A stretch of DNA of 64,000 nt from Sphingobacteriaceae bacterium (lineage in GTDB: Bacteria; Bacteroidota; Bacteroidia; B-17B0; Aurantibacillaceae). Location of the stretch: the NCBI GenBank assembly GCA_947453445.1, contig CANGGP010000005.1, positions 18,752-82,751 of the forward strand, given 5' to 3'. A program made the translations under genes and the position numbers. The notes under the pieces are model-generated. The model searched no databases and was not told where the DNA came from. It worked only from the letters and a program-made list of their open reading frames with translations. Below, piece by piece: positions 53,418 to 62,143 of the stretch (its first letter is position 1; each line of letters begins with the position of its first letter).

Positions 53418-54356
53418 TTAGGATTTAAGAGAAAAGTTGAATTTACTCTCAAATGCTTCAAGATTATTTTGCCACAATATTATTATTTTATTTTGAAAAC
53501 CATGCGAATGTCTTTTACAAACATCTTTACGGGAACGGAATTGTAATTCGAAATCGGCATCATTCATGTTGGGGTATTTCTTACGCCAACGCTTGTGGGT
53601 GAATTGCAATAGCTGAAAATCTAACCATACACCAAATTTACCTGCCAATAAAAATTGAATAAAACTTTTAACCAATGGATTTGGCGTATCGATACAATGC
53701 GACCCGTCCATTTCTTTTTTATTAGGAAAGCCATTGACATACCAATTGTTTTTTTCAATGAGTTTTTTGTACAATGGATAATTTACAGTTGGAATTAAAA
53801 AGGCCAATTCAGTGCCTGTAAATGCATTGATATCGGGAATAATCAAATTATCGGATGAGATAAAATAATTGGCACATAAAAATTTTTTTCGCGTGCTAGG
53901 TAAACATTTGTAATAAAGGATGATGAAACTTCTACAAATCCAGAGGCGGTTTGGTTTGGTGATGATAAAATAATCTAAATCACTTTTTTCGTCGTAATAA
54001 TTTTTTGATAAACTACCCGACAAACAAACACATTCAACAAAAGGAAAGGCTGCAATTTTGCGACTATATTTTAAGGCAACCGGTAACATTTTTGCCGCCC
54101 CTTCATTGCCTTTGAGGCGGCGAATAATGTCTGAACTGTTTCTTTCCAAACTCGAAACAAATCCTTCTTCTTCTTTTATGATTTGCTTGTTAATTAAGTG
54201 GTCGACTTCACTGCTAAAGCTTGTAAAATTTATTTTTGTGGCAGAATATTCAAAAAGTTCCTTTCGGGTAAGCGGATACTTGAAAATGTCGAAATACAAT
54301 AGGGCTTTTATAATTTCCTTCTGGGGTGTTGAAAGGCTATAAGTAACAGTGTCCAT
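53418..54356 (-). CDS. Winged-helix plus nucleotidyltransferase-fold protein
   Basis: A 312-aa cytosolic protein; the ATG is preferred over the TTG codon before it. Residues 10-75 look like a winged helix (IFKYPLTRKELFEYS). The core has a nucleotidyltransferase signature near residue 110 (LSGSLSKNYYDEKSDLDYFIIT): Gly-Ser followed by the Asp-x-Asp pair, so the fold is likely active. The substrate is unknown; it could be a sugar-nucleotide or small-molecule transferase. It is coupled to the radical SAM gene, 3 bp away. Confidence 0.72.
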   Translation of the reverse strand: MDTVTYSLSTPQKEIIKALLYFDIFKYPLTRKELFEYSATKINFTSFSSEVDHLINKQIIKEEEGFVSSLERNSSDIIRRLKGNEGAAKMLPVALKYSRKIAAFPFVECVCLSGSLSKNYYDEKSDLDYFIITKPNRLWICRSFIILYYKCLPSTRKKFLCANYFISSDNLIIPDINAFTGTELAFLIPTVNYPLYKKLIEKNNWYVNGFPNKKEMDGSHCIDTPNPLVKSFIQFLLAGKFGVWLDFQLLQFTHKRWRKKYPNMNDADFELQFRSRKDVCKRHSHGFQNKIIILWQNNLEAFESKFNFSLKS

Positions 54357-54643
54357 CAACCAAATATATTGAAATTATTAATTGTGGGGATAAGGATTCA
54401 AGTGAAAAAGTAAAAAGAACAACAGAATAATACTAAAACTATGGATTAATGTTAAATCAAAGGATGGTGTCGTTTATTTATTTTTTCGATGAATGATAAA
54501 TAACAAATTGTTTGTACGCAAAAATTCACCCGGCATATTTATGTTTTAATGGATTTTTAAAACCCTAATGAATTTGGCTACTGCAAGATGTAGAATCTGA
54601 TTATAAAAATTACAGCGATAAATCCTTGAAGTTTCAAATGGTA

Positions 54644-55693
54644 TTAAGGCAAATATAAAGCCATAATTTTTTTCGCGGTATCAGGCATGGCGTTAAATAA
54701 TACAGGACGATGCACGAGTGATTTTAATTGAAGAGTATCTGAAATGGCCTTTACAAATGACGCCTTCTCACTTAAAATTTTTAATCGTTCAACTTCACGG
54801 TTAGCCAAGGCTTGGGTGCTAAACACATAACAGCCGCAATACAAGGCTTCCATTAAAACAGTTGAATTTCCTTCGTAATGAGAAGTGTGCAAAAATATTT
54901 TTGAATCATTCATGCCTTCTAAAACAGCATGATGCTCCAATAGCCCAAGAAAGTGTATGTTATTTTCAAGATTCATTTTTTGAACTTTGCTTTTTAAGTC
55001 AAATTCCAATGCCCCTTTACCGGCTAAACCCACGCGTAAATTGGGGTGATGTTTTACAAGTTCAGAAATGATATCAATAAATAAGTCGTAATTTTTTATG
55101 GCAATTAAAGAGCCAACGGCAATAATATCATATGATCTTTTGCCATGGTTAAAGCTTGGGTAGTCTTTCGTCCAAACACCATTTTCGGCCACCATGAAAG
55201 GTTTTTCGCCATGGTTTTTGAAATAAGTTTCTTTTAAAAAATCCGACATGGCGATGATTTCATTTGCTTTGGGCTTTATTCTGTTAATGTATTGGTTTGT
55301 TTTTTTTGCATCTTGACCATTTAACCACATATAGTGTTGAAGGCCGTGTAGTTTTGAGAAAATTTTCCCGATCAACGCAGTTTCTGTAAGCCACCAACTG
55401 AGTAATCCAATAATTTTTTTTTGCTTTTTAAGTTTTCTGAGTTTTCTGAAAACTTTTATCCAAGTGATAATACGCTTAATACCTGATTGATTAGCGCCGC
55501 CCATACAAATTACATTCATCCCGTGCCAGGTATATTCTTTTTTTTGAAAAGGATATTGAAAAGCAATGAAGTAAAATTCAATATTGGGAAATTCTTGTTT
55601 TAAGGATAATGCAAATTTCTGAAGCGGCGGTAAACAAGTGCTGTCGTTTTCGTCGGCCGGAAAGCCTGGACTTAATACAATAAATGTTTCCAT
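54644..55693 (-). CDS. Glycosyltransferase, family 1/GT4-like
   Basis: A 349-aa GT-B fold enzyme. The C-terminal half holds the donor-site pattern: IIAVGSLIAIKNYDLFI, LRVGLAGKGALE, IHFLGLLEHHAVLEGM and HTSHYEGNSTVLMEALYCG, with Glu residues in the usual E-x7-E arrangement. It adds a sugar to a growing glycan; donor and acceptor are unknown. It follows the Wzz-like gene by 14 bp, so they form an operon. Confidence 0.88.
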   Translation of the reverse strand: METFIVLSPGFPADENDSTCLPPLQKFALSLKQEFPNIEFYFIAFQYPFQKKEYTWHGMNVICMGGANQSGIKRIITWIKVFRKLRKLKKQKKIIGLLSWWLTETALIGKIFSKLHGLQHYMWLNGQDAKKTNQYINRIKPKANEIIAMSDFLKETYFKNHGEKPFMVAENGVWTKDYPSFNHGKRSYDIIAVGSLIAIKNYDLFIDIISELVKHHPNLRVGLAGKGALEFDLKSKVQKMNLENNIHFLGLLEHHAVLEGMNDSKIFLHTSHYEGNSTVLMEALYCGCYVFSTQALANREVERLKILSEKASFVKAISDTLQLKSLVHRPVLFNAMPDTAKKIMALYLP

Positions 55694-55707
55694 GAATTAA
55701 AATAGTT

Positions 55708-56571
55708 TTATGCTTTTAGATTTGATTTAAGCACTAAAAAAATAAAACATAAGAAAAGGTAAAACGACAGTGTGATAGAAAGCACGACAATAAATCTTGG
55801 TGGCCAACTTGGTTTTTTTACCACCATACAAGATTTTACCAATTGAAAATTATCTAAAAAAGCATTTTGGGCCATCAACTTATATTTTTTATTAATGCGT
55901 TCTATACTCATGGTGTAAAAAGCCACAGGGTCTATGTTTTCAGCTAGTAAGAGGGCATTTTGACCCGCAATTTTTTGATTTGCATAATTGGTGATTTGAA
56001 GTTTTTTTAAGCTGTCTAATAATTGAATATCTTTTTCAACCAATGGATTTTCTTCCTTCATTCTGTTTAACTCTACCGTTTTTATCTTGTAGAAATAGGG
56101 GTTGTTTTCTAAATAGTTTAACAAGGCACTTTGTAACGGAATAAACATGTTGTAATTAAAGCTTTCAATAACCACTTCAGTATAGTTAATTGAATCGCGA
56201 CCAACTTTATTCGTTGAAGGATAAATTTTAATTTCGGCAATGTCTTTTAATTGAACACTATCCATGTTTAATGTTTGTGATAATGTTTGCCAATCTTTAT
56301 GTTTTAGCAACGAACGCACATCTTCTAACATGCGTACATGAAACTTTTCACTTCTGTCGTTTGGACGAATAATAAAAGATGTGCTATAAGTTTTGGCGAC
56401 CGATATTTTAAAAAAAACAGCCGTAGCAATGGCAAGAAGTATAAAAATCAGACTTATTAATTTATTCGCATATAAAAGACCAATAGGGTATTTGATTGCT
56501 CGCGTAATTTTTTGCCCTATAGAACTAAAATCTATTTCATCATCAGGCAAATTGGATTTGAAATTATTCAT
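55708..56571 (-). CDS. Wzz-like polysaccharide chain-length/export protein
   Basis: A 287-aa inner-membrane protein with one membrane helix near each end (residues 38-57 and 260-282) and a periplasmic middle part, the layout of Wzz/polysaccharide co-polymerases. It is short and lacks a cytosolic tyrosine kinase domain. The usual Pro-rich segment before the second helix appears as VVKKPSWPPR. It probably controls chain length or export of the polysaccharide made by the neighbouring flippase, polymerase and glycosyltransferase. Confidence 0.7.
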   Translation of the reverse strand: MNNFKSNLPDDEIDFSSIGQKITRAIKYPIGLLYANKLISLIFILLAIATAVFFKISVAKTYSTSFIIRPNDRSEKFHVRMLEDVRSLLKHKDWQTLSQTLNMDSVQLKDIAEIKIYPSTNKVGRDSINYTEVVIESFNYNMFIPLQSALLNYLENNPYFYKIKTVELNRMKEENPLVEKDIQLLDSLKKLQITNYANQKIAGQNALLLAENIDPVAFYTMSIERINKKYKLMAQNAFLDNFQLVKSCMVVKKPSWPPRFIVVLSITLSFYLFLCFIFLVLKSNLKA

Positions 56572-57352
56572 GGTATGCTAAAGTATAAAAAAATGTTCAA
56601 GATTTTAAGTCCAATACAATATAGTTAAGGGCTTATTGTTTTTTAAATGATGTAAACACCCACTTGAAGCATTGCTTCTACTGCAATTTCAACGAATCAA
56701 AGAAAGCGCCATGCCTTGAGTGGCCATCATGGCAAGGTGTGTTAAGATTATTTTACACCATTGAACCGATAAAAGAATCAATTCGGAAAGTGAGCGAGTG
56801 TCTTCAAATGAACCGCATTATCTTATCATCCTTAAAGGGATTTCACGAAAACGCTTTACTAACTTCTCTCGTATTGTTGCTGAATCAATGTAAACAACAA
56901 ATTTATTCGTCCGGTAAATTGAGGATTAAATTTCTAATGCGGTATTAAAATCAAAATTAGGCCCAGTTCAAGCCTCTATTTTATTCAGAATACTGTTAAT
57001 TACAAATATTCTTGCTGTTTGAAAATGGCGATCATAAAAGGGGTCGGCGTGTGTAGGTTGGCCATATTTTTAGTTTTTTCATTCTAAAATATTAATATAA
57101 TCATTTACTTGATGATGCGAAATTGTCAATTTGAACTGGAATGGATTCCTAAATTATCTGATTACCAAGTTCATCGAAGAAATCATCCAAACTTCGCTTC
57201 AATTAAAATCTTTCTAAAAGCATTCAGTGATAAATGCATCGCTTCATATTTTTATTTTGTTAAAGAAATTTATGCTCTTGAATCATAAGCCTGCGAGGCC
57301 TTTCGAACAGTGCTTAATTTAATTATTAAAAAAAATGGTTTAAATTAGCAAT
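56572..57352. other. 781-bp gap without a convincing gene, between divergent polysaccharide operons
   Basis: It holds the divergent promoters of the Wzz-like and flippase genes (a weak TACTTTAG before the former). A 94-codon frame with a TTG start (56664-56948) and a 58-codon ATG frame (57112-57288) look like chance or decayed coding. A hairpin, CCTTG..GCCA and TGGC.AAGG, lies near 56715. I recognise no transposase remnant, RNA or JUMPstart sequence. Confidence 0.5.
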
Positions 57353-58825
57353 ATGTCACTTAGCCGCACTCAATTTTATAAAAATTCAATTTGGACTTTT
57401 TTAGAATTGACCAGCTACCCTTTATTGGTGATTTTATCTACTCCTTTTTTTATTTCGCGACTTGGCATAGAGAATTATGGTTTATGGATGCTCATTAATA
57501 CCATCACACTTGGAATCAATATTTTAAATATTGGTGTGGGAGATACTAGCATTAGTCTCATTTCAAAGTATAGAGCAATTGGCGATACCTTGGCAATTCA
57601 AAAAGTTTTTCGTTTCAATTTTTCATTTGCAATTTTACTTTGTTTAGCGGCGGCATTGTTAGGTGCTGTTTTTTATTTCAGCAATTTTATTGGTTTTTTC
57701 TATAAAAAAGGCGACTTGGTTTTTGCCGGTTTACTATTGTGTTTGGGATGTATTTCAGTAGGCATCAAGTTTGTTGAAATTTCTGTTTTATCGGTATTCA
57801 AGGCTTTTGAAAGGTTCGACATTAATTCAAAATTGCAATGTTTGTCGAAATGCTCGGTAATTCTTACAGCATTATTACTTTGTGGATTAGGCGAAGGCCT
57901 TATCACCATTCTTATTTCGAGCATTATGGTAAATGTGATAAACATTGCCATTCAACTTATTTGTTTATACCGCTTTAACAGTGCATTAATGCAATGGCCT
58001 GATCTTTATTTTTTGCGGAGTCGATCAGAATATTTAAAGTACAATCTTTGGTATTGGCTGCAATCTTCCATTGCTTTGTTAGGCTTTTTAACTGATAAAC
58101 TGGCGGTGGCTTGGTTTACCGATGTAAAAACAATGGGCTATTATTACATTGCTTCGATGATAGGCACCAACATTCATAATTTTTTCTTGTCTTTTGGCGC
58201 CTTTATTTTCCCAAGAGCATCATATGAAATACAAGCAAAAAACAGCATTTCACCGCTTTATTTTGTGTCGAGGGCAATCATTGCCATTATAGGTTGGCTT
58301 ATTATTTTGGGTTTAATTTTAGGCGGGGATTTTATTTTTCAATTGTGGTTAGGCCATGAAACATTCGTAAAGAGCATTTTCTACATTAAATTGTATTTGG
58401 TTTTTGAAGCCGGCATGTTACTCATCATTACGCCATTTTACTTCAATAACAGTAGCCACTTAATTAAATTAAATTCATTGTTTGAAATATTAATTCGCAG
58501 CAGTCATTTTTTATTGATGTTAATTGGACATTATTATTACGGTGTGAATGGCATTTTGTATGGTTTGATTTTGTCTACCTTCATTAACATCCCTTTTCAA
58601 TATTATACTTTTCACCGTTTGATATTAAACATTCGAAACTTTTCTTGGTCATTGGTGTTAATACCTGTGGCCTGTTTATTGGCTTATATCATTTCTGCAG
58701 GCACTTTTTTTAAACTATTTTATTTGCTGACATTTTTCATCAGCATAAAATTTATTTATTTTGATGCCGCAAAACCATACATCGCCAATTTTGGATTATT
58801 CAGAAAAGTCAAATCGCCAATATAA
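57353..58825 (+). CDS. Polysaccharide flippase (Wzx-like, MOP superfamily)
   Basis: A 490-aa inner-membrane protein with about 12-14 hydrophobic segments. It opens with FYKNSIWTFLELTSYPLLVILSTPFFISRLG-type features (short: SRLGIENYGLWML), typical of O-antigen/teichoic flippases, and continues with loops rich in Ser/Lys/Arg. It would move undecaprenyl-linked glycan units to the periplasm. The polymerase gene begins 62 bp before its end. Confidence 0.88.
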   Translation: MSLSRTQFYKNSIWTFLELTSYPLLVILSTPFFISRLGIENYGLWMLINTITLGINILNIGVGDTSISLISKYRAIGDTLAIQKVFRFNFSFAILLCLAAALLGAVFYFSNFIGFFYKKGDLVFAGLLLCLGCISVGIKFVEISVLSVFKAFERFDINSKLQCLSKCSVILTALLLCGLGEGLITILISSIMVNVINIAIQLICLYRFNSALMQWPDLYFLRSRSEYLKYNLWYWLQSSIALLGFLTDKLAVAWFTDVKTMGYYYIASMIGTNIHNFFLSFGAFIFPRASYEIQAKNSISPLYFVSRAIIAIIGWLIILGLILGGDFIFQLWLGHETFVKSIFYIKLYLVFEAGMLLIITPFYFNNSSHLIKLNSLFEILIRSSHFLLMLIGHYYYGVNGILYGLILSTFINIPFQYYTFHRLILNIRNFSWSLVLIPVACLLAYIISAGTFFKLFYLLTFFISIKFIYFDAAKPYIANFGLFRKVKSPI

Positions 58826-60044
58826 AATCAGCAAGTACACACTGATTGCCCAGATTTATTTTTTCGTCAATGCCATGTTTTTGCCCAAGGGCTTATTGTA
58901 CACCAATGTGCTTAGTCCGTTTTTTTATTTTCGGGTCATACAACGAAAGTTAAAAACCTTTGCAATCCCATTTTTTGGTTTTCTGATGGTTTACGATTGT
59001 ATACACTTGTACTTGGGTGTTGATTTAAAAAGTTTTGTGTTTTCAAATGGACTTTTCATTTCAACTTATTTTTGTGTGATTAGCTTTTACCACTTCTTCA
59101 ACCAATACGCCGATTTAAGCAAATTATTCAAACAAATTGTGGTGGTTAATTTTGTGCTAAGTCTCTTGGCGATTCCTTTTTTATTCATGGAAACCAAATA
59201 CCAGTCTTGGGTTTGGTGGGTAAATATTCTTACGCAAGGGGTCACAGATTTTCCGCGATTAAAGTTATTGACTTACGAAGCCTCCTATTACTCCTTGTTG
59301 TTGATTCCCATTGTGTTTTATTATTTGTTCAAAGCCATCTTTAACCAATTTAAAAGCCATCAAAACTTAACCTTGTTTTTGGTCTTAACACCTTTAATCA
59401 TGTCGTTGTCATTTGGTGTTTTGGGTGCAAGTTTTTTCACGGCCTTCATCATGGCATTTAAATTTCGAAAACAACTTACGGCCTACAAGCGTCCATTTTA
59501 TATTAGTATATGCGTTTTGGCTTTGCTACTACTTGCATTTGTTGGATTAATCTATTTTTTTCCTGCTAATCCTATCACGATTCGTTTTTTCAATATTTTG
59601 GCCGGTACCGATACTTCCGCCAATGGTCGCATTTTTGATTCACTTAGCATGGCATGGCGAATAGCAGAGGTTAAAAGTTTGATTTTTGGAGCAGGCCTTG
59701 GTCAAATAAAAATTCAAGCCGAAGAGTTGGTGCGCACTTATTATAGTTACTGGGGGCAATTGCAGCGCTACGACATCCCTAACACCATCGGTGAAACCCT
59801 TGCCATATTTGGTCTTTCAGGTATATTTTTACGCTTGACTTTACAAATTTATTTATTCTATAAAACCAAAGTTTCTCAAAACTATTATCGTTTAGCTTTG
59901 TTTATCTTTGTATTCATATATCAATTTACAGGAAGTTATATTACCAACATCGTTGAATACACAATATGGTTATTGGCCTTTTCAAATGTTTTCCGGCAGT
60001 TTAACATAAACCAAACCAAGGATGATTTTGCGAACACACGATAA
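58764..60044 (+). CDS. O-antigen polymerase/ligase-like membrane protein (Wzy or WaaL type)
   Basis: A 426-aa polytopic inner-membrane protein with about 10-11 helices and one larger periplasmic loop with aromatic and acidic residues (around 275-320: DTSANGRIFDSLSMAW, FGAGLGQI), typical of Wzy/WaaL. The ATG is inside the flippase gene by 62 bp; this overlap is long but preserves the N-terminus. It should polymerise or ligate glycan repeat units. Which of the two cannot be said. Confidence 0.78.
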   Translation: MPQNHTSPILDYSEKSNRQYKISKYTLIAQIYFFVNAMFLPKGLLYTNVLSPFFYFRVIQRKLKTFAIPFFGFLMVYDCIHLYLGVDLKSFVFSNGLFISTYFCVISFYHFFNQYADLSKLFKQIVVVNFVLSLLAIPFLFMETKYQSWVWWVNILTQGVTDFPRLKLLTYEASYYSLLLIPIVFYYLFKAIFNQFKSHQNLTLFLVLTPLIMSLSFGVLGASFFTAFIMAFKFRKQLTAYKRPFYISICVLALLLLAFVGLIYFFPANPITIRFFNILAGTDTSANGRIFDSLSMAWRIAEVKSLIFGAGLGQIKIQAEELVRTYYSYWGQLQRYDIPNTIGETLAIFGLSGIFLRLTLQIYLFYKTKVSQNYYRLALFIFVFIYQFTGSYITNIVEYTIWLLAFSNVFRQFNINQTKDDFANTR

Positions 60045-60164
60045 TTTTTTGGATAAATGGGCGAAAGAAAAGCCCATCGTAAAATTAAGTATGAATTTGG
60101 ATTTCAAATACTAAAATTAAAGGCCAAATCTTTATTAATCCAAACGCGCATGTTATTAAATTAA

Positions 60165-60896
60165 ATGAAATCAGAGAAAGACATATACGCAAGTTTGCTT
60201 TGGGTTAAAAAAAAGAATGCCAATGCAGGGGAAAAGTTAATTCGTGAAACGCAAAAAATCCTTCAAAACGATTTAATTTCCGAAAAACACATTTTGCAAC
60301 ATTTGGGCCATTATAAACAATTGGAGGAATTAGCAGATGAAGACGGGCTCGAAGCCTTAACTGTGTTTAGTGTGGAGGAAATCAAAAGAGCAGCCATTCA
60401 CTACCGATTAAAGTTTCTCGACAGCCAATTTTATAAGCCCGAATTACCTTATGAAGTGGTTTTCAAAATTAAAGAAATTGAAAAGGCACAACAAAAAAGC
60501 TTAAAGCATTTTAAAATTTTATCGACTGATAAATCATTTAAAGCCAAAGCCAATAATGAAGCATGCGCCTTATTTGTAAAAACAAATCTCAACAATTATC
60601 ACCTGGTGCATCAATGGGGAGGCGGTCTTACGCTCAAACGTAAAATTTTAAATTGGCCATTAAGAAACTTTGAAACATTGGCGATTAGTATTGCAGGCCT
60701 TACTTTTATTGAGGGTTTATTAATTCCTAACAGTTTTATTATTAGAGAAGCAAGCGCCGATTACTGGAACGGTTATCGCGGCGGCACATTTTTTCATTTA
60801 CTAATTATTAATGCGGGCTTCACAGCTTATTTGTTTTTAACCTTCGCGAAAAATTTTAGTAATAGTTTGTGGAATCGGAAAAACGATTTTGATTAA
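60165..60896 (+). CDS. Protein of unknown function with two C-terminal membrane helices
   Basis: A 243-aa protein. The first 155 residues are polar, helical and Lys-rich; two hydrophobic segments follow at about 170-190 and 213-232. There is an Arg-Gly-Gly turn between them (YRGGTFFH). I do not recognise the family. It lies after the polymerase gene with a 120-bp gap. Its stop overlaps, over the palindrome TTAA, the stop of the convergent ferredoxin gene. Confidence 0.65.
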   Translation: MKSEKDIYASLLWVKKKNANAGEKLIRETQKILQNDLISEKHILQHLGHYKQLEELADEDGLEALTVFSVEEIKRAAIHYRLKFLDSQFYKPELPYEVVFKIKEIEKAQQKSLKHFKILSTDKSFKAKANNEACALFVKTNLNNYHLVHQWGGGLTLKRKILNWPLRNFETLAISIAGLTFIEGLLIPNSFIIREASADYWNGYRGGTFFHLLIINAGFTAYLFLTFAKNFSNSLWNRKNDFD

Positions 60897-61222
60897 GACA
60901 AACCATCACCCATAATTTTTACGGTGATGTTGTCGAGCGTTTCATTTAATCGTAACTGACACGATAAACGTGAAGTAGGCGTTATGTTGGGTAAAGTATC
61001 TAACATCGACCATTCATCATTGCTGATTTCATTTAAATTGTCAAAACCATTAATGACTTCAACATGGCAGGTTGCACAAAGTGCCAAACCGCCGCATGTT
61101 GCCAAAATATCGTATTCGTTGCCTTTTAAAAATTCCATTAAGCTTAAACCCATGTCGGTAGGGGCTTGTAAACTGGTAACACTTTGATCCGGGTTTTGAA
61201 TATGGATTGTAATTTCGCTCAT
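60893..61222 (-). CDS. 2Fe-2S ferredoxin, adrenodoxin type
   Basis: A 109-aa electron carrier. The cluster cysteines are in ATCGGLALCATCH (C-x5-C-x2-C) and the fourth in RLSCQLRL. This is the vertebrate/bacterial ISC-type spacing rather than the plant type. It closes a four-gene operon (aldehyde dehydrogenase, DnaJ-like, epimerase), 1 bp after the epimerase gene, and overlaps the convergent gene by 4 bp. Confidence 0.93.
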   Translation of the reverse strand: MSEITIHIQNPDQSVTSLQAPTDMGLSLMEFLKGNEYDILATCGGLALCATCHVEVINGFDNLNEISNDEWSMLDTLPNITPTSRLSCQLRLNETLDNITVKIMGDGLS

Positions 61223-61223
61223 T

Positions 61224-61637
61224 TTATGATTGTTTAATTTTTTCTTGACATAATTCTACCAATACACCATTGGTGCTTTTAGGGTGTAAAAAGCAAATAC
61301 GTTTATTGTCTGCTCCGTCTTTTGCTTCTTGATGAATAAGCTCAAAACCTTCACTTTTAAGTCGTGCCATTTCAGTTGTTATATCATCTACTTCATATGC
61401 AATGTGGTGTATGCCTTCGCCTTTTTTTTCGATGAATTTGGCAATGGCACTGTTTTCTGCGCTTGCTTCCAACAATTCTATTTTTGTCTCACCAAGCATA
61501 AAAAAAGAAGTACTCACGCCTTCGCTCTCTACTTTTTCAAGTTTATAATGCGAAAAACCAAATAGTCTTTCAAACACTTTATTGCTTTGCTCCAAACTTT
61601 TTACGGCAATGCCGATGTGTTCAATTTTTTTAATCAT
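61224..61637 (-). CDS. mce: Methylmalonyl-CoA epimerase
   Basis: A 137-aa VOC-fold enzyme that interconverts the methylmalonyl-CoA epimers in propionate/succinate metabolism. I start it at the ATG giving MIKKIEHIGIAVKSLEQ; an earlier ATG would overlap the DnaJ-like gene by 20 bp. Metal-binding His and Glu are in EHIGIAV, IHHIAYEVDD and NGVLVELCQ. It directly precedes the ferredoxin gene. The methylmalonyl-CoA mutase is not in the window. Confidence 0.92.
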   Translation of the reverse strand: MIKKIEHIGIAVKSLEQSNKVFERLFGFSHYKLEKVESEGVSTSFFMLGETKIELLEASAENSAIAKFIEKKGEGIHHIAYEVDDITTEMARLKSEGFELIHQEAKDGADNKRICFLHPKSTNGVLVELCQEKIKQS

Positions 61638-61638
61638 T

Positions 61639-62139
61639 TTATTTGTTTCGTGATACATTCATTGGTTTAGCAGAATAATCGATGGCATTACTTTGCGCCA
61701 TTTTTATCAAAAATAAAAACAATATCACAGCCAAAGGTATGGCATAAAAAACGTATTTAAATTCGTTGTAATTGGTTTTGTTTATTTCGAAATCCGACAA
61801 TGGCGCCTGTTCTTTGGCTTTTGATTTAAAGTGTTCGTTGTAGTACTGACGGCGTTTCATTTCTTTGTCGTCGAACCGCCAAGTTTTTGTGTTTTGGGTT
61901 TGCTTGTCGGCTTGTTTGTTTTCACCTTGCTGCTTAAAAAGTTTATATTGATAATCATAACGGCTGCGGGCCCTTTGATCACATAAGGTTTCGTACGCCA
62001 TTAATAATTGCGTGAAAAACTCTTTACCATTTTCATTTTTATCGGGATGATAAAGTTTAGCCAAAGTTCTGAAAGCAGATTTAATTTCTGTTACAGAAGC
62101 CGTTGATTCAACACCCAATATTTGATAATAATCCAGCAA
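61639..62139 (-). CDS. DnaJ-domain membrane protein
   Basis: A 166-aa protein with an N-terminal J domain (residues 3-67; YYQILGVESTASVTEIKSAF, and HPD at 31-33), a charged linker and one membrane helix near residues 130-147. It lacks the Gly/Phe and zinc-finger regions of true DnaJ, so it would bring DnaK to a membrane place or a particular client. It lies tightly between aldehyde dehydrogenase (4 bp) and epimerase (1 bp). Confidence 0.85.
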   Translation of the reverse strand: MLDYYQILGVESTASVTEIKSAFRTLAKLYHPDKNENGKEFFTQLLMAYETLCDQRARSRYDYQYKLFKQQGENKQADKQTQNTKTWRFDDKEMKRRQYYNEHFKSKAKEQAPLSDFEINKTNYNEFKYVFYAIPLAVILFLFLIKMAQSNAIDYSAKPMNVSRNK

Positions 62140-62143
62140 TTAA

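Noticed and set aside
56664..56948. 94-codon frame in the large gap
   Set aside because: TTG start, unusual Cys/Trp composition, no promoter and no family resemblance; probably chance or decayed.
57112..57288. 58-codon ATG frame in the large gap
   Set aside because: No recognisable features and no promoter match; listed only inside the gap description.
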